Below are positions 11,505 through 22,585 of a DNA stretch of 64,000 nucleotides, piece by piece. The stretch lies in contig OW203763.1 in NCBI GenBank assembly GCA_934045905.1, forward strand, positions 48,894,121-48,958,120, in the 5' to 3' direction. Origin of the DNA: Leuctra nigra (lineage: Eukaryota > Arthropoda > Insecta > Plecoptera > Leuctridae). The notes under the pieces are model-generated. The model saw only the letters and a program-made list of their open reading frames with translations, was not told the DNA's origin and ran no database searches. Every line of letters starts with the position of its first letter. The first letter of the stretch is position 1. A program made the position numbers and the translations under genes.

Positions 11505-13145
11505 TATTACATATCTAAAGTCATCCCAGACTGCTAAACAACGCCCAGGAGTCATCCCGACTGCCTGCCGTGCTTCTCATATTCATCCACATTACATAGC
11601 TCATTACATATTCGTCCACATATTATCATAGCTCAATACATGTCCATCTAGAGTCATCCCAGACTGCCTGCCGTCAGTGGCGTAACTATTATTTCAGGCC
11701 CCCCCCCGCGAGATATCTTAAGAGGCCCCCCCCCCCCCTACAATTACACTTTTTTTTTCTAAGCGATATTTGTCTTACTATAGGCAGTCAATGGAGATCC
11801 TTTTTTTGGGATTTCATCTCAGCAATCTCTCAATTACAGTTTCCACTTTCATTTTCTTTGCTCTTGCAGCTTCTATACTTAATAGTCCTAATCCATAGTA
11901 GTCTTTCTTGTCACATAGAATTTCGAACATGGTTTTTTATTATCTTTAATTTTGAAAACCACTAGTACCACTTAGGTCGCTAATCGGCTTGCTTAGACTC
12001 ATGGTAACTCGAAAACGCAAAGAGCAAACAAAGTTATAAGAATCACTAAGAAAATTGAACAAATGTTGTCACACAGTTATACAGGTAGAACGCGATACAC
12101 ACTCACAACTCACAAGAGACACAAGGAATACTGCAACATTATAGTCAAGTTTCAATTTGGGGCTTGGCAAGGATTTGACAATGTATACCTTCTGTCACAA
12201 AAGTTGAATATTGGACTTCCGATCGTCAGCAGGGTATCTATAATGACAACCTGTAAAGTCGTGTTCAAAAAGTCAAATCTATTTTCTGGCTTCGTTTAAA
12301 TCAATTATATATAGTCTTTGATGGTGAATTATTTTCGGGCCCCCTTGGTCCTCGGGCCCCCCCGCGACCGCGGTCCCCGCTGTCCCCTAGTTACGCCACT
12401 GCCTGCCGTGCTTCTCATATTCATCCACATTACATAGCTCATTACATATTCGTCCACATATTATCATAGCTCAATACATGTCCATCTATAGTCATCCCAG
12501 ACTGCTAAACAACACCCAGGAGTCATCCCGACTGCCTGCCATGCTTCTCATATTCATCCACATTACATCGCTCATTACATATTCGTCCACATATTATCAT
12601 AGCTCAATACATGTCCATCTAGAGTCATCCCAGACTGCCTGCCGTGCTTCTCATATTCATCCACATTACATAGCTCATTACATATTCGTCCACATATTAT
12701 CATAGCTCAATACATGTCCATCTATAGTCATCCCAGACTGCTAAACAACACCCAGGAGTCATCCCGACTGCCTGCCGTGCTTCTCATATTCATCCACATT
12801 ACATCGCTCATTACATATTCGTCCACATATTATCATAGCTCAATACATGTCCATCTAGAGTCATCCCAGACTGCCTGCCGTGCTTCTCATATTCATCCAC
12901 ATTACATCGCTCATTACATATTCGTCCACATATTATCATAGCTCAATACATGTCCATCTAGAGTCATCCCAGACTGCCTGCCGTGCTTCTCATATTCATC
13001 CACATTACATAGCTCATTACATATTCGTCCACATATTATCATAGCTCAATACATGTCCATCTAGAGTCATCCCAGACTGCTAAACAACACCCATATTACC
13101 TATTAGATCTATAGACAACACTCAGCCCAGTCATCCCGACTGCCT
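11505..13145. repeat. Minisatellite in Gypsy-1, 133+103-bp higher-order unit
   Basis: Repeated 'gtcatcccagactgc...cttctcatattcatcc...cattacatattcgtcc' units occur as alternating 133-bp and 103-bp forms (236-bp period, clearest at 12477-12950). The array is interrupted by the hAT element at 11675-12401. Open frames repeated 236 bp apart are products of the array. Confidence 0.85.
11675..12401. mobile_element. hAT-type MITE with CAGTGGCGTAACTA termini
   Basis: 727 bp. The termini CAGTGGCGTAACTA and TAGTTACGCCACTG are inverted. The 8-bp target duplication cctgccgt lies at 11667-11674 and 12402-12409. CAG...CTG ends plus an 8-bp duplication are diagnostic of hAT. C-rich tracts lie near both ends. 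No transposase frame is present. Confidence 0.92.
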
Positions 13146-14161
13146 GCCGTGTTTCTAATATAAAACTAAAACTATTACCTCGAATGCCATACCATTTCAT
13201 TTAATCAGTGGCGGCTCGTGACCAAAATTTGTGGATGGGCACTACCAACAACCAACAATCAATAAAAGAAGCCTACATGATGATACTCTTACCTTGGTTG
13301 ATTTGGTCCCAATATTGTACATTGTTCACGAATAAGTTTTTGCTATGGCAATGATTTCTCATCCGTGCTATTCATATTGCTCCTTCACTTCATAAGAATA
13401 CAAATAAGTCGGGATTAGACAGAAACGAACTTCACCTCAGTCTCAGGCCAACTGACTGACTGTTTTGACTTTTCAGTGTAGGCTTTTTATTGTCTTGAAC
13501 GTGTCGTTGCATGTAAAATCTCATTGAGCTCAGTTCAAGGTGATGACTAAATACTCAAGTTAAAATCGTTCGGCCGACCGAGCGCTGATCTACGTCCTTG
13601 AGGGCAGTGCCCGAGAGTTTCAGTCAAGTTGCGTGGAAAAGACTATACAATCTCGGTATCTATAGCTACTCGTACGCTAGCTTATCGCGGGCACGCTGAA
13701 TCTATGCCCGCGAAGAAAGTATAGGGCCGCTAGAAATTAGCTCGCATAAGAAAATAGATGGAAATGTCCCCGCTATAAATACTGAATAAATCATATAATT
13801 ATATGACAATAGTTATTAGAAATATAGAAATTGATTAAATACTTGAAATTTGTTCTTGAGGGTGAAATTCTTGGAGAGGCAGTGCCCCATGTGCCCCTAT
13901 TGACCAGCCGCCACTGCATTTAATCCATCTCATTACATATCCCATAGGCCATAGACGCGTATTCATATCTATCTAGAGTCATCCCAGACTGCTAAGCAAC
14001 ACCCATATTACCTACTATATATAGACAACACTCAGTCCAGTCAGCCCAGACTGCCTGCCGTGTTTCTAATATAAAACTAAAACTATTCCATCGAATGCCA
14101 TACCATTTCATTTAATCCATCTCATTACATATCCCATAGGCCATAGACGTGTATTCATATC
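13090..14161. repeat. Second-type long repeat units of Gypsy-1 interior
   Basis: Units of roughly 210-235 bp ('ataaaactaaaactatt...catttcatttaatccatctc...ggccatagacgcg...gtcatcccagactgc') occur here and again at 18778-18846 and 19672-19850. The gaps are the nested elements at 13206-13916, 14162-18772 and 18847-19671. Confidence 0.75.
13206..13916. mobile_element. hAT-type MITE with CAGTGGCGGCT termini
   Basis: 711 bp. The inverted ends CAGTGGCGGCT / AGCCGCCACTG are flanked by the 8-bp duplication catttaat (13198-13205 and 13917-13924). The interior is non-coding. The first eight bases match the hAT elements at 11675 and 24879. Confidence 0.92.
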
Positions 14162-14330
14162 TGTAGTGTTGGCGCGCCTGCGCTAGGTCTTTAGAAGGCG
14201 CTGGAGTTCTATCATCAAGATGGCGACCAGCCTCGTTACTATGTATTTACCGTCATAATAAACACGCTATAAAAGTATATCGTTGTACGTGTATTCCTTA
14301 CCAGTGTTCACGTTGAGGAGTAACACCACA
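14162..14330 (+). promoter_or_regulatory. Gypsy-3 5' LTR with promoter-like sites
   Basis: TATAAAAG lies at 14268-14275, just after the AATAAA word at 14257-14262. An AAGATGGCG (YY1-type) word lies near 14218-14226. These are positional sequence matches only. Confidence 0.6.
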
Positions 14331-14404
14331 TGGTATCAGCCAGGAGTAAAACTCGCGTCAAGATTTCAATCGGTTCACGTAAATTTTGTCTAAAATAAGT
14401 GACG

Positions 14405-15888
14405 ATGGCTGGCGGAAAAGACGGAAGGGAGCAACAAGCATCTACGCACCAGAGTTCAGCGGGATCGCAAAGCAGCAGTGGTACCAACTCAGATATGACA
14501 GCGCATGAAAGTCACTATGGTTCTTACCAACTTCAACCTCCGTCACATTTCGATTTCTCGGAACCAATGTCATGACCAAAATGGATTCGTCGTTACGACA
14601 GGTTTCGAATTTCGACAGGATTGGATACAGAACCACAAGTAAAGCAAGTTCACAGTTTAATTTATTGCATGGGTGATGATGCAGAAGACATTCTAGCATC
14701 ACTGCAATTATCAACAGATGAGGAAAATTGTTATGCAACTGATGTAGACAGATTGCAGTCACACTTCATCAAGAGACGCAACGTGATTTTTGAAAGGGCC
14801 AAATTTCACCAACGTGTGCAAGAATCAGAAGAATCAGCCGTAATGTTCATTACTGCGTTATATTCATTAGTAAAACACTGTGGATATGGTGAGCTACAAG
14901 AAGAGATGATCCGTGACAGGTTAGTTGTCGGATTAAGAGACGTCAAGCTGTCAGAATCATTGCAAATGGATTCAGAGCTGACTTTACAAAAAGCTATTGA
15001 CCGAATTCGTGTCAACGAAGACATCAAGGGGCAGCAGATGGTTCTCCGAGGCTTCCAGTCAGACGTTCAAGCAAATGTCGATGCATTCAAGGGTGCAGTG
15101 AAGAAGAAAGAGTCATCAGCTGCTAAGAATGATCAAGGTCAGAAGTTTAATTATTCAAAGCATGCAAGTCAAGAGAAATGTGGTCGATGCGGTCGCGCGA
15201 GACATCCACTCAAGGATTGTCCGGCCAGGAATGTAAAATGCCGATCGTGCAACATTCAAGGACACTTCCAACAGCATTGTCGAAGCAGGAAGTCAGGTCA
15301 GTCAAATCTTCGAGAAGTTCAAGTCAATGCAAACCCAGATGAAGTCTTTCTTGGAGTAGTTGATACTTCAGAATACAATGAAGCATGGCACGTCACAGTG
15401 GCTGTTAACCACAAGCCTGTAAAGTTTAAAATTGACACAGGTGCGGACGTCACAGTAATTTTAGAAAGAGAATACAATGCTAAATTCTCTACGCAGAAGC
15501 TGTTTCCTGCCACGAAGCGATTAATAGGACCAGGTCGAGCTGAGTTGCAGGTCAAAGGTCAGTTCCGAGCATCGATGAAATTCAGAGAGAAGACGTCGGT
15601 CCAGGATGTTTTCGTCGTGAGCAAGATGGATGACGCTTTGCTGTATAGACCGGCAATTTGCAGTCTAAATCTCGTCAGCAAGGTCGCAGCTGTGCAGCAG
15701 ACCGGGACAGCAAGTACACAAAATGTCCAGAAGACATTTCCTTCACTTTTTCAAGGGTTGGAGGAAATGCAAGGTGAATACAAGATAAGTTTACGTCCAG
15801 GTGCGGAGCCGTTTGCTATAGCAACGCCTCGTCGTGTAGCAATTCCTCTACTGCCGAAAGTTCGTGAAGAGCTGCAGAAGTGCAGAAG
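14405..15888 (+). pseudogene. gag-pol: Gypsy-3 gag and protease, broken
   Basis: The frame opens at ATG 14405 and is stopped by TGA at 14573-14575. It then continues in the same frame to about 15880. The gag matrix/capsid-like part has no named motif. The nucleocapsid part has two CX2CX4HX4C zinc knuckles (15179-15289). The aspartic protease shows the IDTGADVTVI motif at 15431-15460. An exact 8-bp tandem duplication (tgcagaag at 15873-15880 and 15881-15888) throws the frame before reverse transcriptase, so this copy could not make an intact polyprotein. Normally this is one polyprotein that packages the RNA and processes itself in the particle. Confidence 0.9.
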
Positions 15889-18420
15889 ATGGAGAATTCA
15901 GGGGTCATCTCGAAAGTCGAAGAGCCTACTGAATGGTGTGCAGGTATGGTTGTAGTACTCAAGAAGAGTGGCAATGTAAGGATTTGCGTTGACCTTACTC
16001 AGCTGAACCGAAGTGTCAAGCGAGAACAGCACATAATGCCTGCAATAGACGAGACTCTCGGACACTTGGGAGGTGCAAAAGTGTTTAGTAAACTAGATGC
16101 CAACAGTGGTTTCTGGCAAATAAAACTTGCAGAAGAGTCGCGTAAGCTTACTACGTTCATCACACCAGATGGGAGGTATTGTTTCAACCGTCTTCCGTTT
16201 GGTATCACGTCTGCACCGGAAGTCTATCAAAAGAAGATGTCCGAGTTACTCGCAGGATTACCAGGAGTTATCTGCCAGATGGATGATGTACTCATTTTCG
16301 GCAAGAACAAAAGTGAACATGACGTACGACTTGCGTCAGTCCTGAAGAAAATCAGTGAAGCAGGAATCACTTTGAATGAATCGAAATGTACTTTCGGGGT
16401 AAATTCAGTAAAATTCCTAGGATACATTATCAGCGAGTCAGGAGTAAAAGTGGATCCAAAGAAGACATCCGCGATTGAAGAAATGAAAAATCCGCATGAT
16501 GTGTCTGGTGTAAGAAGGTTGTTGGGGATGGCAAATCAGTTACTCTAGTTTGTGCCAAACCTGGCAGAAATCACGAAGCCAATTCGCGAACTGCTGAATA
16601 AATCAAATGAGTTCCAGTGGGAAGCCCAGCAAGACGCAGCCTTCAAGAAGATTAAGGAAAGTTTGTCCACAGCTCCTACATTGATGTTTTATTATGTAAA
16701 TCAACCTGTTCGAATCACTAGCGACGCCTCGTCGTTTGGGCTAGGTGCAGTGATGGAGCAAACTGATCAAGACGGTGAGTGGCATCCGGTTGCATACGCA
16801 TCACGAGCACTTATTACAACTGAAACTAGATACGCACAGATTGAGAAAGAAGCTCTGGGGATCGTCTGGTCTTGTGAGAAGTTTCAGAACTTTCTGTTGG
16901 GTAAAGAGTTCCATGTCCAAACCGATCACTTACCACTTGTACCGATTTTCCAGCAGAAACCGCTGAGTGACTTGTCACCTAGACTGCTTCGTATGCGGCT
17001 AAGGTTGATGAAGTTTTCATTCACCATCTCACACGTTCCAGGCAAGTTTTTGTTCACAGCCGATACTTTGTCTAGAGAGCCAGTCGGCATCGCTTCCGTT
17101 GAGTGTGTTGCGTTCCAGGAAGAGATTGAGGAGTGTGTGAATCAAGTCATCAGCGAGCTTCCAGCGTCGGACGAGCGTTTAAATGAGATTCAGCGTGAAC
17201 AACAAGCCGATCACACCTGTGTTCAGGTGATTCAATATGTCAAGAATGGTTGGCCAAACAAGAACGATCTAGTACCAGCGTGCATGCCTTTCTACCAAGA
17301 ACGAGGGGACATGACTGTTCAGCATGGACTTCTCATGAGAGGTAAAAGATTAGTAATACCTGTTTCTCTGCGAAGGTCTATTTTGCAGAAGATCCACGAG
17401 GGACACCTCGGCATAAACAAATGCAGGGAGCGCGCCAGAGAGTCTGTCTGGTGGCCGCAGATTGGACAACATATTCAAGATGTGGTTTCCAATTGCCAGA
17501 GCTGTATGCAGTTCCGAGAGAATCATGCCGAACCGTTGATGTCAACACCTCTGCCGGATCGACAGTGGCAGAAGGTCGGTATGGATCTTTTTGAGATAAG
17601 TGGAGTTCACTATCTGTTGATTGTTGACTACTACTCAAGGTTTCCAGAAGTTCTGTTGTTAAACGAGACAACCAGTAGTTTCGTAATTCAGCGAATCAAG
17701 TCTGTATTCGCAAGATTTGGTATTCCTGAGGTCGTCATGTCGGATAACGGTCCTCAATTCAGTTCAGAACTTTTTCGGGAGTTTGCACAGTCATGGGGTT
17801 TCCGTCATGTCACAAGCAGCCCGAAATTTCCCCAATCGAATGGTATGTCGGAGAGAATGGTGAAAACCATCAAGTCCATACTTCAGAAAGCAGGAGATCC
17901 GTACCTTGGTATTCTTGCCTATCGTACGACACCACTAGCTTCAGGCCGCAGTCCAGCTAAGCTTTTGATGGGACACGAGTTGCGTACAACTTTACCGTCA
18001 ACGCCGGAGCGACTTCATTCACCAACCAAGGAAGAGGAGAAGTGGAGGCAGATTGAGTGCAACCTTAAGCGAAAGCAAAAAGTCAACTACGACCGTCGTC
18101 ACCGTTCAACTGATCTTCCACCACTAGAAGTAGGTGACTCTGTTTTTATAACAGATCAGAAGAAGAATGGACAGGTGGTAAAAATAGAAGATTCGCCTAG
18201 ATCGTATTGCATTTCCACTCCGCAAGGTATGGTCAGACGAAACCGTATGCATCTTCTAGCCAATCTAAACGTTGAGCCAGAAGCGAATGAACCGATGCCT
18301 GAAGATCATATCGTGAACAGCCCCGTTCCCAAGTCACCCGAGAAGACTACGTCAACTCTGTTTACAAGGAGCGGTAGGAACATTTCAAGCCCAAGAGATA
18401 TTTGGAGTAATGTAGTGTAA
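15880..18420 (+). pseudogene. gag-pol: Gypsy-3 pol: RT, RNase H and integrase, one stop
   Basis: The reverse transcriptase has the LPFGI block (about 16192-16206) and the catalytic box QMDDVL (16276-16293), a variant of YxDD. A TAG at 16546-16548 interrupts the connection region, and the same frame resumes to TAA at 18418-18420. RNase H starts near SDASSFGLGAV (about 16719) with the later TDHLPL. Integrase has an HHCC zinc finger (about 17395-17490). Its catalytic triad fits D, D-35-E: GMDLF near 17577, SDNGPQF near 17740, and E in GMSERM with exactly 35 residues between. The tail resembles a GPY-like end. The element would copy RNA into DNA and insert it, but this copy is defective. Confidence 0.9.
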
Positions 18421-18603
18421 TACTTTGTAGTTTTATTTTCAGCATACATAGCATGTTTTTGCAGTTATCATGACACTCATATATCAATACTAGTTATGTT
18501 CAAGAAACATGTTCTGATGAATTCCATTAATGTTCTTATCAAGTGTTTCAACCAAATGCTATGTAATATCACAAGGAATGGTCTCTACCCGGAAAAAGAG
18601 GGA

Positions 18604-18772
18604 TGTAGTGTTGGCGCGCCTGCGCTAGGTCTTTAGAAGGCGCTGGAGTTCTATCATCAAGATGGCGACCAGCCTCGTTACTATGTATTTACCGTCATAA
18701 TAAACACGCTATAATAGTATATCATTGTACGTGTATTCCTTACCAGTGTTCACGTTGAGAAGTAACACCACA
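18604..18772 (+). repeat. Gypsy-3 3' LTR
   Basis: 169 bp, TGTAGTG...CACCACA. It differs from the 5' LTR by three substitutions, which indicates a fairly recent insertion. Confidence 0.95.
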
Positions 18773-18846
18773 ATATCTATCTAGAGTCATCCCAGACTGC
18801 TAAGCAACACCCAGGAGTCATCCCGACTGCCTGCCGTGCTTTTAAA

Positions 18847-19671
18847 CTAGGAAAACGCCGCTCAGTGTAACGCGTTGATGAGCGAGCACGGGTACGTGCA
18901 AATTCTCGAACCTGAAATGCATCCACACCGCAAAGAAAACATATACATCCATATTTAATTGAAATATGATCACTCCATCAACATAAAAGTATGCTTTTCA
19001 TCGAAACTTGAAAATTGCATATAAGCACCCTGGTACATAATATCAATTCAGATTCAATTCAAGTGGCGCTGGAAAACATTCATTTCGATACTTCATATCT
19101 GACAGCTATTAAATATGTCAATAAGTTCATACGTTCTTAACTGATTGGGATGAAAATTTGTAAAATAAGAGGCAATGTTGGTCCTGACGACCATGCAAAA
19201 TATGAGTTGGATCAGATTTATATCAGACAGACCATAAAAAGGGGGGTGTGGCTACAAGCCATTATAAATTAAGCTTTACAAATGTCATTAAAATGTCTAT
19301 TACTCTTAAAGTTCATTATAGATTTTACAAATTTGTCAAAAAATAGGTACTTAAAATGCTGGTACCAATGACAATGCAAATTCTGGTGAAGATCGGTCAA
19401 ACGATTGCAGTTATATTGACACACAGAGTTTCTTTCATCCCCATTGCCAAGCACAGCATCAAGTATACATCAAGTTTCCGATGGAACCAATGGATCAATC
19501 ATGCTGAAACTCATTTTGACCATAACGAGAATAGTAACATAAGTTTTGTGAAAAAATTGGCCTGATCCCTTACTTCGTTTGGCAGGAGACGCCAAATGCA
19601 CAAATAAACACACAAAAAAAAGAGATTCGAGCCATAAGTTTCAAGTGGAGACGCTCGCTACGCTCGCTCAA
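18847..19671 (-). mobile_element. Helentron-like element H6, minus strand
   Basis: On the plus strand it begins CTAGGAAAACGCCGCTCAGTG (the 3' end inverted) and closes with the complement of the 5' end, CGCTCGCTACGCTCGCTCAA. It is inserted in a type-2 repeat unit of Gypsy-1 ('gccgtgctttt' before, 'ctaaaactatt' after). Of all H copies it is closest to H8 and H9. Confidence 0.82.
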
Positions 19672-19849
19672 CTACAACTAAAACTATTACATCAAATGCC
19701 ATACAATTTCATTTAATCCATCTCATTACATATCCCATAGGCCATAGACGCGTATTCATATCTATCTAGAGTCATCCCAGACTGCTAAGCAACGCCCAGG
19801 AGTCATCCCGACTGCCTGCCGTGCTTCTAAACTAAACTAATGCGTCATA

Positions 19850-20232
19850 CAAGAATAGAGATTACTGTAGTGCTACCGTAGAGTTGATAATAAAACCCAA
19901 TTAAAAGCTCTACGTGTGACACTTCACCACACTACAGCGTTACCATAGAGTTTATATAGTACACTACACTAACCCAACTATAAACTCTACGTGTTACCCC
20001 CCAAACCCAATAGTTCACAAACAAACCCCATTAATAATTTAAGAGGTAAAAACTAAATTCTCACAATATCATAAATCTAATAACATAATACAACTATTCT
20101 GCCATTTATGCAGAGAATTTGGACTCTACCTATCAAATACCCACTCTAATTATTAATTATTGTTCAAATATGTCGCACATATCACTGTCACACTCCGTCG
20201 GTACACGCGCATCTTGTAATGCGCAAGTGCTA
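19850..20232. other. Gypsy-1 interior, non-coding
   Basis: Two imperfect 'taaactctacgtgt' and 'ctaccgtagagtt' related blocks (about 19880-20000) suggest old short repeats. No gene is seen. Confidence 0.45.
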
Positions 20233-20812
20233 CTCGGCGCCTCTGGGGTCGCGAACGTAAGAACTTGCGTTACCTTACTTCTCGGCGTCGGGCGTCGCGA
20301 ACGTAAGAACTTGCGTTACCTTACTTCTCGGCGTCGGGCGTCGCGAACGTAAGAACTTGCGTTACCTTACTTCTCGGCGTCGGGCGTCGCGAACGTAAGA
20401 ACTTGCGTTACCTTACTTCTCGGCGTCGGGCGTCGCGAACGTAAGAACTTGCGTTACCTTACTTCTCGGCGTCGGGCGTCGCGAACGTAAGAACTTGCGT
20501 TACCTTACTTCTCGGCGTCGGGCGTCGCGAACGTAAGAACTTGCGTTACCTTACTTCTCGGCGTCGGGCGTCGCGCACGTAAGAACTTGCGTTACCTTAC
20601 TTCTCGGCGTCGGGCGTCGCGCACGTAAGAACTTGCGTTACCTTACTTCTCGGCGTCGGGCGTCGCGAACGTAAGAACTTGCGTTACCTTACTTCTCGGC
20701 GTCGGGCGTCGCGCACGTAAGAACTTGCGTTACCTTACTTCTCGGCGTCGGGCGTCGCGAACGTAAGAACTTGCGTTACCTTACTTCTCGGCGTCGGGCG
20801 TCGCGAACGTAA
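20233..20812. repeat. 46-bp tandem array, about 12.5 units
   Basis: The unit is 'ctcggcgtcgggcgtcgcga' followed by 'acgtaagaacttgcgttacc' and 'ttactt' (46 bp). Copies are nearly identical except for gcgaac/gcgcac variants. Each unit contains an imperfect hairpin AACGTAAG/CTTGCGTT. The array lies inside Gypsy-1 and is GC-rich and CpG-rich compared with its surroundings. Confidence 0.95.
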
Positions 20813-21241
20813 CTTCGAGCACTCGTAGGGGTCCTCCTTCATGTCTCAACCCGGCATCGAACTGTTGACTGTAGCTGTTTCTTTTGTTGGCGAGTTTGTC
20901 TAGCCGGTTTAGCGGTCATTCTACCCCAGCCTTGTATCTACCTCCCTTTACATTTACAAGCAGCGGAGTCCTCCTAACCCACTTCCATGAGATCGGCCAC
21001 TGCCCTCCGAGTTTTATGGTTTTATGACGATCTTCCGAAGTTCCGGGGTGCAACTTTCGCCTTCTTTCACGTTAGACTTCCCGAGTATTTTGTGAAGCCG
21101 ACGATACCTTGTTGTTTTGATCTTGGTGCTAGTGACTGCCACATGTCCCGCGGACCCTCTGGTCGCTTGATTGACGTTTGCCGCTGACCGTGGCTCCCCG
21201 CTGTGACCCATCCGGCTGTGCTCGACCATCCACTCAACTTC

Positions 21242-21883
21242 CTACGCCGCCACATGGTCTTGTTGACCAGCGAATGGAGCTGACGGATCTTGCAATGTGA
21301 CGCTGCGTTGTCTTTTACCCTCGACGTCGCGGCGTCCTTTTTGCCCACCCCGTAACTGATTGTGGCATTCGACGCAGGTGAGCGGTTTTTCTGATAACTT
21401 GACCGGCGGTGTTAGGCAACGTCGACGATCTGACAGAAACCTCCGACGTCGCGACGGTCTTGCACGGTGTGTTTGTGTAATTGTTTCGCTTCTCCAGTCA
21501 TGCAAGCTTTGCTGATCGGCAGACCGCATCAAGCTAGGCTCACATGATGAATGACGAGTGATTTTTTCCCTGCTTTCATACCCTAGTTTCTCAGCTCCAG
21601 GCGCTACGACAGAGAAATTGTGTACTGTGTTTTGTGTAATTGTTTCGCTTCTCCAGTGATGCAAGCTTCGCTGATCGGCAGACCGCATCAAGCTAGGCTC
21701 ACATGATGAATGACGAGTGATTATTTCCCTGCTTTCACACCCTAGCTTCTCAGCTCCAGGCGCTACGACAGAGAAATTGTGTACTGTGTTTTGTGTAAAC
21801 AATGTCACTCTCTCCCAATCCTCATTATACTTAACTCCCGTCAGAGGTATGCCGCGCACTTCTTGACGATAACTTGCCCTCAT
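21242..21883 (-). CDS. 213-codon frame in Gypsy-1, function unknown
   Basis: This is the longest frame in Gypsy-1 and lies just downstream of its primer site in element orientation, where gag would normally be. I recognise no gag domain. Residues of roughly 30-80 and 83-135 repeat each other because of a 159-bp (53-codon) direct duplication, which preserves the frame. The C-terminal half is rich in Arg and Ser, with a single CVECHNQ. It may be a chance frame in leader sequence or a much-shortened gag remnant. I lean to non-functional. Confidence 0.3.
   Translation of the reverse strand: MRASYRQEVRGIPLTGVKYNEDWERVTLFTQNTVHNFSVVAPGAEKLGCESREIITRHSSCEPSLMRSADQRSLHHWRSETITQNTVHNFSVVAPGAEKLGYESREKITRHSSCEPSLMRSADQQSLHDWRSETITQTHRARPSRRRRFLSDRRRCLTPPVKLSEKPLTCVECHNQLRGGQKGRRDVEGKRQRSVTLQDPSAPFAGQQDHVAA
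21471..21790. repeat. 159-bp direct duplication
   Basis: 'attgtttcgcttctccagt' recurs at 21480 and 21639, with the flanking 'gatcggcagaccgcatcaag' and 'gatgaatgacgagtgatt' blocks in the same order. The copies differ at a handful of bases. Confidence 0.85.
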
Positions 21884-21934
21884 ATTTATCTACGAAAAAT
21901 CGAATCACTCCTATTGCTTTCTAAATCAAATCAA

Positions 21935-21952
21935 ATCCCGGTTGAGCCCCCA
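21935..21952 (-). other. Gypsy-1 primer-binding site (proline-tRNA type)
   Basis: The minus-strand reading TGGGGGCTCAACCGGGAT lies two bases from the LTR. It matches the well-known proline-tRNA primer site at 16 of 18 positions (CG to AA in the middle). It fixes the element's orientation. Confidence 0.8.
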
Positions 21953-21954
21953 AT

Positions 21955-22284
21955 TGCAACGGAGCGATTTCTTACTATAGGATGATGTGAGGGCACACTA
22001 CAAAATGATGACACTTTATACTTGATCCACACTAACTATTTATTTCCTATTGATGATACAGATCTCACGCTAAACACTTCAGACACAACCAGCCATGGGC
22101 AATCCATTCAGGACTGCCCGTCGTGACCTAATACCAGCTAATCATGCCGCGCGGGCCAGCTTCCTCCCTTATATACTGTCAGCTGGACCCACGCTAACTT
22201 AAACCCCGCACCCCCTGCTCTTGATGACCAACCCAGGTCCTCACACGAGGGCAGAGGATGCAAGAGCAACGCTATGCCGTTGCA
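21955..22284 (-). promoter_or_regulatory. Gypsy-1 LTR (5' LTR in element orientation)
   Basis: A TATA-type box TATATAAG reads on the minus strand at 22168-22175, with AATAAATAG further along near 22040. This LTR would drive minus-strand transcription into the primer site at 21952. Confidence 0.8.
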
Positions 22285-22585
22285 CTCTGACTTCATTTGA
22301 ATTCACTCTGCACTCTGAATTTATTTGTTTTCTTGTTTCAATAAGAAGCCGTAATTACCGCTCCTCACAATTCGTGATTTTTTATTGTAATCTAGGCAGT
22401 AATTTATTAAATGTTTCATACCATTTTCTTCCTGAAGAGCTACTCTACACTTTGGGATAAACAATCTGTCTTTAGAACATCACAGTAAGTTTACAATTGC
22501 AACTTTGTAATTTGAATCTGCGAAGAAATTATTTTCGAAGAAGACAATTGAATATTTATTTATAAAGATAGAGCTTACTAGAAAC

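Larger units (their letters stand above)
14162..18772 (+). mobile_element. Gypsy-3: Mag/K02A2.6-like LTR retrotransposon
   Basis: Two 169-bp LTRs (14162-14330 and 18604-18772) differ at three positions by eye. The 5-bp duplication atatc flanks the element (14157-14161 and 18773-18777). A primer site starting TGGTATCAGC follows the 5' LTR, and a polypurine tract (AAAAAGAGGGA, 18593-18603) precedes the 3' LTR. The single gag-pol frame carries three breaks. No env is present. Assignment to the Mag-like branch rests on short LTRs and overall protein style and is tentative. Confidence 0.95.
11127..22284 (-). mobile_element. Gypsy-1: non-coding LTR element on minus strand
   Basis: Two 330-bp direct LTRs (11127-11456 and 21955-22284) start TGCAACGG and end CCGTTGCA. 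They are flanked by the 4-bp duplication CTCT (11123-11126 and 22285-22288). By eye about 7 of 330 LTR positions differ. Orientation is minus: the complement of 21935-21952 is TGGGGGCTCAACCGGGAT, a proline-tRNA-type primer site, and a polypurine tract (complement TTTTTTGGGGGGAG) abuts the other LTR. After removing nested insertions the interior is about 3.6 kb of tandem repeats with no gag or pol, so the element resembles a LARD. Confidence 0.88.

Noticed and set aside
12478..12941. Two identical 75-codon frames 236 bp apart
   Set aside because: They are produced by the 236-bp higher-order minisatellite in Gypsy-1 and do not represent genes.
14331..14346. Naming the exact tRNA primer of Gypsy-3
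   Set aside because: TGGTATCAGC is clearly a primer-site start, but I cannot match more than its first bases to a particular tRNA with certainty.
14442..14762. 106-codon minus-strand frame
   Set aside because: Antisense shadow of Gypsy-3 gag.
20233..20812. CRISPR-like array of 46-bp repeats
   Set aside because: The units are head-to-tail with no unique spacers, in a eukaryotic retroelement. It is a plain tandem repeat.
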